A model generated the notes under the pieces. That model searched no databases. It saw only the letters and a program-made list of their open reading frames with translations, and was not told where the DNA came from. Positions 1-9,293 of a stretch of 43,231 bases of DNA are shown here, piece after piece. The stretch comes from Dysgonamonadaceae bacterium (GTDB lineage: Bacteria; Bacteroidota; Bacteroidia; Bacteroidales; Dysgonomonadaceae). The first letter of the stretch is position 1; each line of letters starts with the position of its first letter. A program made the translations under genes and the position numbers. The stretch covers positions 1 to 43,231 of the forward strand of contig JAISYO010000188.1 in NCBI GenBank assembly GCA_031269865.1, read 5' to 3'.

Positions 1-24
1 TTAATTGGTATTGAGGGGTTTAGG
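1..24. repeat. Left copy of direct repeat flanking the R-M cassette (ttaattggtattgaggggtttagg)
   Basis: 23/24 identical to 2887-2910; may extend left beyond the window. Confidence 0.85.
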
Positions 25-153
25 ATTGCAAGGCACCGCCCACTACCGTAGTAATTTTATTACGATAGGACAAAAAAATGAATACTCTTCAAGAATAATT
101 TCGGAAATTAGAAAAAAAGCCGTATCTTTACAGAACGATAAATAAAGAATAAG

Positions 154-289
154 ATGCAGGAAATGACAGACTTATTAACAATAAAACAGGTAAGCGATTG
201 AGCTACGGATTATCTCGGAAAATCCGTAACCCCTTCTAATTGAATATTTTTTAGATACGCATACCGATAAATTTAAAAAGATAGCGTAA
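154..289 (+). pseudogene. Remnant of a DNA methyltransferase-type gene with HTH-like N-terminus (internally deleted, frameshifted)
   Basis: Frame from 154 reads MQEMTDLLTIKQVSD*ATDYLGKSVTPSN; after a frame change at ~239 reads IEYFLDTHTDKFKKIA*. Both pieces resemble separate parts of one Bacteroidetes methyltransferase family as I recall it. Confidence 0.5.
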
Positions 290-293
290 AGTT

Positions 294-485
294 ATGAAAA
301 ACAAGATTATATTTCAGATTGCAGAAGAAGATTTGCAAAACGAAGCAATCAATAGAATCGGCAGAAAATTGACTGACAATGAGATTGATATTGCAAAAGA
401 CGGAATAGAATGGGGTATTTCAGAGCCTCTTGATATTACTTACAATACAATTTTTACAGAAATGACAAGGTATAATAATTTATAA
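294..485 (+). CDS. Small conserved-looking hypothetical protein upstream of the methyltransferase
   Basis: 63-aa ORF, 12 bp upstream of the MTase ORF start, same strand. Confidence 0.55.
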   Translation: MKNKIIFQIAEEDLQNEAINRIGRKLTDNEIDIAKDGIEWGISEPLDITYNTIFTEMTRYNNL

Positions 486-497
486 AATGCTGAATAA

Positions 498-1766
498 ATG
501 GATATTAAAGAAAAAATATCAATAGAAGAATACAGCGGAAAACTCTACAAAATGAGAGTTTTTGAACCGAATGACAACAACGAAGCGGTTTTAACTCACT
601 TCATTAAAAACCATTTGAATGGCGATGCAAAATTTTTCAAAGAAGATGCAATTAAAGCAACAAAGAAAATTTTAGAATACAAATATCCTGACAAAAAAAT
701 CACACTACAAGTTGCAGAACAAGCACTGCAATATGGGCTTTTCGATAAAATGGAAAAAGTACCATTTCCATCACCAGACAAGCCAAAATTCAAATTTATA
801 GACTTATTTGCAGGTATTGGAGGTTTTAGGATAGCTATGCAAAATCTTGGCGGACAATGTATTTATACAAGTGAATGGGATTTAGAAGCACAAAAAACAT
901 ATAAAGCCAATTACGGCGAAATACCATTTGGCGATATTACCAAAGAAGAAACGAAAAAATATATTCCCGATAATTTTGATATTCTTTGTGCAGGTTTTCC
1001 TTGCCAAGCATTTTCAATAGCAGGCAAACGCAAAGGTTTTGAAGAAAACAGAGGCGTTTTATTCTTTGATGTTGCTGAAATTATTAGAAGAAAACAACCA
1101 AAAGCATTCTTTCTTGAAAATGTAAAAGGACTGTTGAATCACGACAAAGGACGCACGATTGAAGTTATTTTAGATGTATTACGTAATGACTTAGGCTACT
1201 TTGTTCCCGAACCACAAATAATGAACGCCAAAGATTTTGGAGTTCCGCAAAACAGAGAAAGAATATATATTGTAGGATTTCATAAAGATACAAAAATTTT
1301 AGATTTTGAATATCCAAAACCGACAAGCAAAAAAGTGCAATTTTTTAATGTAAAAGAAGAAAATGTTGTGCCAACAAAATATTATCTTTCAACGCAATAT
1401 GTTAAAACTCTCATTGCACATAAAGAGCGACACGCAAGTAAAGGAAATGGATTCGGTTACGAAATTATTAAAGACAGCGAAGTCGCAAATGCGATTGTAG
1501 TGGGCGGAATGGGCAGGGAACGAAATCTCGTAATTGACAATAGAATTACCGATTTTACCCCAACAACGCACATAAAAGGAGAAGTAAATCGTGATGGTTG
1601 GCGACGAATGACACCAAGAGAATGGGCAAGATTACAAGGGTTTCCTGATAATTTTATCATTCCTGTTTCTGATGCTTCAGCTTACAAACAATTTGGAAAT
1701 TCTGTTGCTGTTCCTGCAATTCAAGAAACAGCAAAAGTGATTATCAACAAATTAAAAATAAAATAA
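498..1766 (+). CDS. DNA (cytosine-5-)-methyltransferase, M.HpaII-like (predicted CCGG)
   Basis: C5 MTase motifs FIDLFAGIGGFR, GFPCQAFSIAG, ENVKGL, QNRERIYIVG, RRMTPREWARLQGFPD, QFGNSVAVP; strong M.HpaII resemblance. Confidence 0.93.
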   Translation: MDIKEKISIEEYSGKLYKMRVFEPNDNNEAVLTHFIKNHLNGDAKFFKEDAIKATKKILEYKYPDKKITLQVAEQALQYGLFDKMEKVPFPSPDKPKFKFIDLFAGIGGFRIAMQNLGGQCIYTSEWDLEAQKTYKANYGEIPFGDITKEETKKYIPDNFDILCAGFPCQAFSIAGKRKGFEENRGVLFFDVAEIIRRKQPKAFFLENVKGLLNHDKGRTIEVILDVLRNDLGYFVPEPQIMNAKDFGVPQNRERIYIVGFHKDTKILDFEYPKPTSKKVQFFNVKEENVVPTKYYLSTQYVKTLIAHKERHASKGNGFGYEIIKDSEVANAIVVGGMGRERNLVIDNRITDFTPTTHIKGEVNRDGWRRMTPREWARLQGFPDNFIIPVSDASAYKQFGNSVAVPAIQETAKVIINKLKIK

Positions 1767-1768
1767 TT

Positions 1769-2842
1769 ATGATTACAGGAAACAAAGGAGAGTGGAGTGA
1801 AATTTATACACTTCTAAAAATAATTTCCGACAAACAACTATTTGCGGGAGACTTTGATTTAAATAAAATTGAATCTCTGATTTTCCCAATTATCAAAGTT
1901 TTACGAGACGAGTCAAGTGGCACCTATGAATTTTCGTATGAAAACGATTTGGTTGTTGTTAAAGACAACTCAACTGAGTTTCGGATACCTGTATCCAAAT
2001 TTCAAGAACAAGCCGTTTGTTTGTTAGAAAAATTACAGAGTGAAACTTCTGCATCATTCTCAATTCCAGACGTTGAAGCATTCATAAATTCTTTTAATTC
2101 GCAATCTATTAAGGCTAAATCGTCAATAAAAAGTGATATTAGGGTTGTTATTCACGATTTGCGGACGGGAATGACACCTGAACTTGGTTTTAGCATAAAA
2201 TCTCAATTAGGTAGTCCTTCCACACTTCTAAATGCAGGCAAAACAACAAATATAACATATAAATTATGTGTTGAATTAACCGAAAATCAAATATCTCAAA
2301 TTAATGCCCTTGATACGAGGAGTAAAATAAAAGACAGGTTGAAAGAAATCGAAAAACAAGGTGGTACATTTATTTTTCAGAAAATGGACAGCCAAGTTTT
2401 TGAAAATAATTTGATATTGATTGATAGTTGCTTGCCCCAAATAGTTGCTGATATGGTTTTTGAGTTTTTCAATTCAGAAAATTCAAAAATTTCAGATTTG
2501 GTAAAATTTATTTCAATACTCAATCCTCTGAACTACAATTTAGACAACAAACACCCTTTTTATTTGTACAAAATAAAACGGCTATTAACTGATATTGCGT
2601 TGGGAATGATGCCTGCAACTGTTTGGACAGGCGAACTTGATGCAACAGGCGGATATTTGGTTGTAAAAGGCAATGGCGACGTACTTTGTTACCATATCTA
2701 CAACAAAAATGAGTTTGAGGACTATCTGTTTTTCAATACGAAATTGGAAACCGCGAGCAGTACAAGGCACGAGTTTGGCACAATTTATTCCGTTGATGAT
2801 GAGCTGTTTTTTAAACTTAATCTACAAATAAGATTTGTGTAA
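1769..2842 (+). CDS. HpaII-family type II restriction endonuclease
   Basis: Directly downstream of the M.HpaII-like gene (2-bp gap); motif GFSIKSQLGSPSTLLNAGKTTNITYK typical of HpaII-type REases. Confidence 0.85.
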   Translation: MITGNKGEWSEIYTLLKIISDKQLFAGDFDLNKIESLIFPIIKVLRDESSGTYEFSYENDLVVVKDNSTEFRIPVSKFQEQAVCLLEKLQSETSASFSIPDVEAFINSFNSQSIKAKSSIKSDIRVVIHDLRTGMTPELGFSIKSQLGSPSTLLNAGKTTNITYKLCVELTENQISQINALDTRSKIKDRLKEIEKQGGTFIFQKMDSQVFENNLILIDSCLPQIVADMVFEFFNSENSKISDLVKFISILNPLNYNLDNKHPFYLYKIKRLLTDIALGMMPATVWTGELDATGGYLVVKGNGDVLCYHIYNKNEFEDYLFFNTKLETASSTRHEFGTIYSVDDELFFKLNLQIRFV

Positions 2843-2886
2843 TGTACTGATTTTAAGGTATATTTAAAAAAAGGGTAGCAGTATGG

Positions 2887-2910
2887 TTAATTGGTATTGA
2901 GGAGTTTAGG
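2887..2910. repeat. Right copy of direct repeat flanking the R-M cassette (ttaattggtattgaggagtttagg)
   Basis: 23/24 identical to 1-24; ends 17 bp before the rarA stop codon. Confidence 0.85.
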
Positions 2911-2927
2911 GATTACCGTTCCCCCTC

Positions 2928-4202
2928 TTATTTCCCTTTCTTTTCGCCCCAGAGCTTCATCACCCATTCCAGCATCTTTGTTTCGGCGGCATTTTTCTGC
3001 GCTTTCCAAAAATGCAGGTTTTTCAGGTTGGGGGGAAGATAGTCTTGCTTCACGAAATTATTCTCGAAATCGTGCGCGTATTTGTAGTCCTTGCCGTAAT
3101 CGAGTTCCTTCATCAACGAAGTGGGGGCGTTGCGCAAGTGAAGTGGCACGGGCAAGTCGCCCGTTTGGTTCACGTTAGCCAACGCTTCTTCGATGGCGAG
3201 GTACGCCGAATTGCTTTTGGGCGACGTGGCGAGGTAAACGGTGGTTTCCGCCAGCACGATGCGCCCTTCGGGCCAGCCGATTTTCTGCAAGGTGTCGAAA
3301 CAAGCGTTCGCCAACAACAGCGCGTTAGGGTTGGCAAGCCCGATGTCTTCGGCAGCCGAAATAACCAGTCGTCGCGCGATGAATTTCGGGTCCTCGCCGC
3401 CAGCCACCATACGCGCCAACCAATAGATGGCGGCATCGGGATCGCTTCCGCGAATGGATTTGATGAACGCCGAAATGATATCGTAGTGCATTTCCCCGCC
3501 CTTGTCGTAAGCGGCAGGGTTTTCCTGCAAGCGTTCCGTAACGGCTTTGTCCGTGATCACAATTTCGTCGCCCGTTTCTGCCGAAACAACCAAGTCGATG
3601 ATGTTCAGCAATTTGCGTGCGTCCCCACCCGAAAAACGAAAGAGGGCGTCTGTTTCCGCCGCCTCGATGGTTTTTTCCCTCAAAATCACGTCCTCGCGCA
3701 AGGCGCGTTGCAGAAGCGTTTCGAGATCTTTTTTTTCCATCGGTTTCAGCACGTAAACCTGACAGCGCGAGAGCAAGGGGCGGATCACTTCAAAAGACGG
3801 ATTTTCAGTCGTCGCCCCGATGAGCGTTACCGTCCCCGTTTCCACGGCGTTCAAGAGCGAATCCTGCTGCGACTTGCTGAAACGGTGTATCTCGTCGATG
3901 AACAAAATGGGGCTGACGGCTTCGAAAAAGCGGTTGTTCTTGGCTTTGTCGATGATGTCGCGCACCTCTTTCACGCCCGAATTGATGGCGCTCAACTTGT
4001 AGAATGGGGCTTTGAGCGTGTTGGCGATGATGTTGGCGAGCGTGGTTTTGCCCACGCCGGGGGGACCCCACAAGATGATTGAGGGGATACGCCCGGATTC
4101 GATCATTTTCCGCAACACCGAATCCTTGCCGATCAGATGCGTCTGACCGATGTATTCATCTAACGTCTGCGGTCTGAGCCGCTCTGCCAAAGGTGCACTC
4201 AT
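2928..4202 (-). CDS. rarA: Replication-associated recombination protein A (AAA ATPase)
   Basis: Walker A GPPGVGKTT, Walker B ILFIDEIHRF; MSAPLAERLRPQTLDEYIGQ start chosen at 4202 rather than the listed ORF start 4295. Confidence 0.93.
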   Translation of the reverse strand: MSAPLAERLRPQTLDEYIGQTHLIGKDSVLRKMIESGRIPSIILWGPPGVGKTTLANIIANTLKAPFYKLSAINSGVKEVRDIIDKAKNNRFFEAVSPILFIDEIHRFSKSQQDSLLNAVETGTVTLIGATTENPSFEVIRPLLSRCQVYVLKPMEKKDLETLLQRALREDVILREKTIEAAETDALFRFSGGDARKLLNIIDLVVSAETGDEIVITDKAVTERLQENPAAYDKGGEMHYDIISAFIKSIRGSDPDAAIYWLARMVAGGEDPKFIARRLVISAAEDIGLANPNALLLANACFDTLQKIGWPEGRIVLAETTVYLATSPKSNSAYLAIEEALANVNQTGDLPVPLHLRNAPTSLMKELDYGKDYKYAHDFENNFVKQDYLPPNLKNLHFWKAQKNAAETKMLEWVMKLWGEKKGK

Positions 4203-4331
4203 CGCGTAAAAATTTTTGTGTGCAAAACACCTTCGCAAATATACAAAAAAATGATGAATGTTGAAAAGTTTTGAGTCTTTCCGTCTTTTCAGCAAATGTA
4301 GTCAAATTTATTTGATAAAATGTAAAATATA

Positions 4332-4363
4332 TTTGTCTATTTGAAAAGTTTATTTTACCTTTG
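4332..4363 (+). promoter_or_regulatory. Bacteroidetes-type promoter (TTTG - N20 - TACCTTTG)
   Basis: TTTG 4332-4335, TACCTTTG 4356-4363, upstream of the 4-TM protein gene. Confidence 0.6.
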
Positions 4364-4400
4364 TGGCGATAATTTTTGTTTCACTTTTAATTTTTCAGAT

Positions 4401-4907
4401 ATGAATAAACAATTTTTGTTTCCGCATTGGTGCAAACGCCTTGGGTTCTTTTTGTTGGTTGCCGGCATTTTATTGTTAGCCGCTAATGAATGGATACGCT
4501 CTTCGGGCATTTTATCTTTTCAGGGTTATGGAAATCATCTTTTCCAGATGGGCAAACAAACCGAAGGTAGGGTTGATATAACAATAAATCTTTTTGAGTT
4601 TTTATTTTCCGTCGGGGCATTGCTATTAGGTTTTTCGCGCGAAAAGGTTGAAGATGAATTTATTGCCGGAATCCGGCTTTCTTCTTTGTCGTGGACGGTA
4701 TTTGTCGTTTTTTCTGTTTCGCTTATTAGCGGCGTTTTAATGCAGGTTATTGATTTTTCCATCGAAGATTGGACGTCGTCGAATTCGTTTATGTTCTTTC
4801 TGTTTCTGAGAGGCTTAATCAGAGGAATAACATCCGTGCTGATATTCCACGCCCTATTGTTCAATGTCCTGCTTTTCAAAAATTCGAGGAAGGGGGTTGA
4901 AAAATGA
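4401..4907 (+). CDS. DUF2975-like membrane protein
   Basis: Four predicted hydrophobic segments; paired with a downstream YozG-type XRE regulator via ATGA overlap; likely start MNKQFLF at 4401 within ORF 4341..4907. Confidence 0.65.
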   Translation: MNKQFLFPHWCKRLGFFLLVAGILLLAANEWIRSSGILSFQGYGNHLFQMGKQTEGRVDITINLFEFLFSVGALLLGFSREKVEDEFIAGIRLSSLSWTVFVVFSVSLISGVLMQVIDFSIEDWTSSNSFMFFLFLRGLIRGITSVLIFHALLFNVLLFKNSRKGVEK

Positions 4908-5104
4908 AGAACAATATCCGCGTGCAACGCGCCATCGCCAATTTGACACAAGAAGAATTGGCTCGGAAAGTCGCGGTAAGCCGCCAAACCATCAATGCGA
5001 TGGAGGCAAACAAATATGTGCCTTCCACGGTGCTTTCGCTCAAAATCGCCCGCGTTTTCGGCAAGCCGCTCGAAGAAATTTTCTTTTTGGACGAAGACGA
5101 TTGA
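4904..5104 (+). CDS. XRE-family HTH regulator (YozG-like)
   Basis: MKNNIRVQRAIANLTQEELARKVAVSRQTINAMEANKYVPSTVLSLKIARVF; canonical HTH. Confidence 0.9.
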   Translation: MKNNIRVQRAIANLTQEELARKVAVSRQTINAMEANKYVPSTVLSLKIARVFGKPLEEIFFLDEDD

Positions 5105-5148
5105 CTGTTTTATCAGGACGAAAAGACAAGCCCTTATTTTTGCAAGTT

Positions 5149-5185
5149 CCCTTAGAAGCTGTTTAAATTTTACAGCTTCTAAGGG
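5149..5185. repeat. Palindromic repeat, family AGAAGCTGTTTAAATTTTACAGCTTCT
   Basis: Perfect 14-bp arms CCCTTAGAAGCTGT / ACAGCTTCTAAGGG with 9-nt loop; core shared with 27254-27436, 29337-29370 and 14151-14169. Confidence 0.85.
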
Positions 5186-5227
5186 CGCTTTGGGAAATAA
5201 GGGTTTTATTTACGCCATCGGCGAATC

Positions 5228-7639
5228 CTAAACGTCTTTCCGTCTTTTCAGCGAACCCACCGCCAAAACCGCGATGACAAGCCCCGCCGCGTAAAAATAG
5301 GGCGCGGCTTGCGCCACGTTGTCGGTTTGTCCGTAAGAGTGCATACCGCTCAACAGGTAATTCACGCCGAAGAAAGTCATCAAGGGCGAAGCGGCGGCGA
5401 CGACGGACGACAAGTTGAAAACCCACACGTTGTCTGCTTTTTTGATGAGGTGCAGGTGCGTAACGACGGCGTAAACCAATACCGTGATCAATGCCCACGT
5501 TTCCTTTGGATCCCAGCCCCAATAACGCCCCCACGACTCGTTTGCCCACACCGCGCCGAGAAAAGTCCCCACGCACATTAACGCCAGCCCGACAAGCAAC
5601 GCCAAGTTGTTGATGATGCTCAATTCGCGGACGCGCAACGAAACGGCAGTGGTTTTCGGGGCGAAAGCCATAAGCGATAAGTTGGTAAAACCGAGCAACA
5701 TACCGATTCCGAAAAAACCATACGCCGCCACGATAACCGCCACGTGAAACATTAGCCACGGCGATTTAAGGACGGGCACCAAGGTGCCGATTTGGGGTTC
5801 CAGCCAGTTGAGGCTCGAAACAAAGAGGATTACCCCCCCGAAAAGTGTCGCCAACGCCAGCGTAACAGAACTTTTCCGCCCGAAAATCAAGCCAGCCAAA
5901 ACAGTAGCCCAAGCCACATACACCATCGTTTCGTAAGAGTTCGTCCACGGCGCGTAGCCCGAAATGTACCACCGCATACCCATTCCGAAAGCGTGGGCAA
6001 GGAAGGCAGCGAAAATGACGGCGACAGCCATTTTCTCGCTCGCAAACGTCCACTTTTTCCTGCCGAACAGGTTGGCGACGGCAAAAACGAGCAGCAAACC
6101 GCCGACAATGAGGTAGGCTTTTTTGCAACGGTTGAAAATGTCCCAGCGGTTGTAAGCGATTTCCGCCCTGATTTTTTCGGGGCGGATCTGTCCGGGCGCA
6201 GCGAGCTGAATCTGATAGGTTTTCATCTTTTCCACCAACTCATCGGGTTTCCCCCAGTCGCCGCTGCGCAGCGATTCTCTCACTTCGTGCGAATATCTGC
6301 GGAAAAAGTGCAATACGTCTTCGCAGGGAAAGTTGATGAAATCGTCCCCGCGAGCAAGCCATTTCCGCGTGGAATCGCCGGGGTGGGGGAAAATCGCCAC
6401 TATTTCGGCTTGGCTCAACTGACGGAAAATCTGCACACGCTCGTCCAGTTTCATCAGCTCTTTGTCGAAAGGGCTTTGTTCGGCGGGCGATTTGGCGTAA
6501 GCCTCTTCGAGTTTTTGTTCCAATTTGTAATTCCCGAATGCGTCAAAAAGGCTCGCGTAGGCGCAATGCCCTTTCGGAAGGTGGTATTCTCGTTGGATTT
6601 CGGGGTTCGAAACGGCGATGAAGGGCACACGCGCCCACATTTCGGGCATCGTCAGCACACCAATCAAAAACTGATCGGGGTTGAGCTTCGCGATGGAAGT
6701 TTCCTTGTGCAGTTTCCGCAGAATCTCAGACGAAAAAGTGTTCATCGGCATAATCCGCCCACCCAACTGAACGGGAATCGAAGCGAAAACTTCCGCGTGC
6801 TTGGGACTAACCGCGTTTTTTTCAACGGATTGCCAGATAGATTTCTCAGCCATCGACTGTTGTGCTTTTACCGCCGTGAACGACAGGGCGAAAAACAGGA
6901 TTGTAAAAGCTGCAGCCTTCCTCGTTTCGCGCAACTGCGCCAGCAAACGCCGAAAGCGCGTGTTTTTCAGCGTGAAACTCATTATGAACCCTGCCAAGAG
7001 CAGGAAATAGCCGAAATAGCTGATATTGCGCCCTGCCACGTCCTGATTCACGGAAAGAATCGTGCCTTTCTCGTCCCGATCGTAAGAAGCCTGAAAAAAT
7101 CGGTAGCCCTTCACGTCCAATATGTTGTTCATAAAAACGCTCGCCTTGCGCACTTCGCCGTCGGTGTGGATACGCAAATCGCTTTCGAAAGACGAAGGGC
7201 TATGCGAACCGGGGTAGCGCGACAATCGGAAATCCGTCAGTTCCAATGCGAAAGGCAGTTTTTGGGTGCTCAGCCCCCTCGACGTCTGCACCATCATTTC
7301 ATCGCTTTTTTCCCCCTCGCGAATATGAATCTGCCCTTCCTTCCCCCACAAATGCGTAACGAGTGCGCCCAACAAAATGACAACGAATGCAAGATGCAGG
7401 GTTATCAACGCCCATTTTTTGCGTTTGACGTATTTTTTGCGGATCAACACCAATACGAAATTGAGCACCAGCAGAAATTGCAGGAAGATGAAGCCCGGCG
7501 AAAAATAAATCAGGGCTTTGGCTGCCGCCGTTCCGTAGTATTTTTCGATGAAGGTGGCAATCGCCAGCCCCGTGGCGAATATCGCCATAAGGACGATTGA
7601 CGCGGGGAAGGAAGACAACGTGCGGTTGAACGTATTCAT
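5228..7639 (-). CDS. ccsBA: Cytochrome c biogenesis protein, ResB/CcsA fusion
   Basis: N-terminal ResB-like part; C-terminal CcsA with WANESWGRYWGWDPKETWALITVLVYA. Confidence 0.88.
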   Translation of the reverse strand: MNTFNRTLSSFPASIVLMAIFATGLAIATFIEKYYGTAAAKALIYFSPGFIFLQFLLVLNFVLVLIRKKYVKRKKWALITLHLAFVVILLGALVTHLWGKEGQIHIREGEKSDEMMVQTSRGLSTQKLPFALELTDFRLSRYPGSHSPSSFESDLRIHTDGEVRKASVFMNNILDVKGYRFFQASYDRDEKGTILSVNQDVAGRNISYFGYFLLLAGFIMSFTLKNTRFRRLLAQLRETRKAAAFTILFFALSFTAVKAQQSMAEKSIWQSVEKNAVSPKHAEVFASIPVQLGGRIMPMNTFSSEILRKLHKETSIAKLNPDQFLIGVLTMPEMWARVPFIAVSNPEIQREYHLPKGHCAYASLFDAFGNYKLEQKLEEAYAKSPAEQSPFDKELMKLDERVQIFRQLSQAEIVAIFPHPGDSTRKWLARGDDFINFPCEDVLHFFRRYSHEVRESLRSGDWGKPDELVEKMKTYQIQLAAPGQIRPEKIRAEIAYNRWDIFNRCKKAYLIVGGLLLVFAVANLFGRKKWTFASEKMAVAVIFAAFLAHAFGMGMRWYISGYAPWTNSYETMVYVAWATVLAGLIFGRKSSVTLALATLFGGVILFVSSLNWLEPQIGTLVPVLKSPWLMFHVAVIVAAYGFFGIGMLLGFTNLSLMAFAPKTTAVSLRVRELSIINNLALLVGLALMCVGTFLGAVWANESWGRYWGWDPKETWALITVLVYAVVTHLHLIKKADNVWVFNLSSVVAAASPLMTFFGVNYLLSGMHSYGQTDNVAQAAPYFYAAGLVIAVLAVGSLKRRKDV

Positions 7640-7886
7640 TGTTGGCGGTTGAGTGATGAGTTTGGGAACGTGAAATTACAATTTTTATTTGAGAAACAGA
7701 CAAACAAGCCATCTATTTCTGCTTTATAACTACTTTTAATACTCAAAATGTTGGCGGCTAAGGCTAATATCACTACTTTTACGCGGTTAATTTGGAAACT
7801 TATGGCAAGTCCGGCGACGGCGATTTGAGGGTTTTAACACAAACAGACAGCCGATATGCTTGGAATTGCCTTAACATTATAATCGT

Positions 7887-9275
7887 ATGAAGTTCATTCT
7901 GAAAGTGTTACTTTTTTTGTGTGCCTTTGTCGGCACGGGGCGAGTCGTTGCCCAAAACAATGTGGTTGATGAAATTGTGTGGGTGGTGGGCGACGAAGCC
8001 ATTTTGAAATCGGATGTCGAAAACTACCGCAAGCAGATGCTGATGGATCGTCAGCGAATCGAGGGCGATCCCTATTGTTTCATTCCAGAACAACTCGCCG
8101 TGAACAAACTCTTTCTCGATCAAGCAAAAATAGACAGCATCGAGGTGCAGGAATCGAATGTGAACCGTATGTTAGAATACTACGTTAGCGAATATACTGC
8201 TTCGGCAGGTTCTGTCGAAAAATTAGAGGAATACTACGGCAAAAAACTGAAAGAAATCCGAAGCGATCTTCGCACCCAAATTCGTGAAGATCAGCTTATC
8301 AACGGGGCGCGAGATAAAATTACCGGCACGGTAACCCTTGCCCCTTCGGAAATCCGCAAGTTCTACAACGGCATTCCGCAAGACAGCCTTCCCTTCATTC
8401 CCACCACCTTGGAATTGCAAATCATTACCGCAGAGCCAAAAATTCCCTTGGCGGAAATCGACGCGGTAAAAGCCCGTCTTCGCCAATACACCGACGAGAT
8501 CACCAGCGGTAAATCTCAGTTCTCAACTTTGGCGTTGCTACATTCCGAAGATCAGGGTAGCGCCTTGAAGGGCGGCGAGCTTGGGTTCAGAACCCGTGTC
8601 GGATTACTTCCCGAATTTGCAAACGTGGCGTTTGCGCTGACTGATCCCGCCAAAGTGTCGAACATTGTCGAAAGCGAATACGGCTATCACATTATACAGT
8701 TGATCGAACGGCGCGGCGATATGGCGAACTTCCGCCACATTTTGCTCAAACCGAAGGTTATGCCCGAAGAATTGGACAAAGCCAAGCATCATTTGGACAC
8801 GATCAGAGAAAAAATCTTGGATAAAGATTTCCTCTTCGAAGGGAAAGAGTTTACTTTCGATATAGCCGCCACCTTCCTTTCAGCCGACAAAGACACGCGC
8901 AACAACAAAGGCATCATGGCGAACCAGAGCGATCGCAGTCGCAACTCAGGCACGGCGCGTTTCAATTTAGACGAATTAGAAGGGAACATCGCCAAAGTGG
9001 TGGGCGAGATGAAGGCTGGGGAAATCAGCCAGCCCTTCACGATGATAAACGACAAGGGGAAAGAGGTTGCCGCCATCGTCAAGGTAACAAACCGCATAGA
9101 AGGGCACAAGGCTAATCTATCGACTGATTATCAGATTGTTAAAATGATGGCGGAAAATCAAAAAAGGCAACGTATCCTCGACGAGTGGTTGCAAAAAAAG
9201 ATAAAGACTACCTACGTCCGCATCGATCCGGAATGGAAGGGGTGCGACTTCAAATACAAAGGTTGGGTAAAATAA
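7887..9275 (+). CDS. SurA-like periplasmic peptidylprolyl isomerase
   Basis: Signal peptide; DEIVWVVGDEAILKSDVE; PpiC rotamase motifs GELGFRTRVGLLPEFANVAFAL, VESEYGYHIIQLIERR. Confidence 0.88.
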   Translation: MKFILKVLLFLCAFVGTGRVVAQNNVVDEIVWVVGDEAILKSDVENYRKQMLMDRQRIEGDPYCFIPEQLAVNKLFLDQAKIDSIEVQESNVNRMLEYYVSEYTASAGSVEKLEEYYGKKLKEIRSDLRTQIREDQLINGARDKITGTVTLAPSEIRKFYNGIPQDSLPFIPTTLELQIITAEPKIPLAEIDAVKARLRQYTDEITSGKSQFSTLALLHSEDQGSALKGGELGFRTRVGLLPEFANVAFALTDPAKVSNIVESEYGYHIIQLIERRGDMANFRHILLKPKVMPEELDKAKHHLDTIREKILDKDFLFEGKEFTFDIAATFLSADKDTRNNKGIMANQSDRSRNSGTARFNLDELEGNIAKVVGEMKAGEISQPFTMINDKGKEVAAIVKVTNRIEGHKANLSTDYQIVKMMAENQKRQRILDEWLQKKIKTTYVRIDPEWKGCDFKYKGWVK

Positions 9276-9293
9276 AAAGGCAAAAAAACGGCG

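Noticed and set aside
3012-4082. 356-aa + strand ORF opposite rarA
   Set aside because: Antisense shadow; rarA motifs are unambiguous on the minus strand.
5792-7600. 602-aa + strand ORF opposite ccsBA
   Set aside because: Antisense shadow of a well-supported coding gene; low-complexity His/Arg/Phe-rich translation and no motifs.
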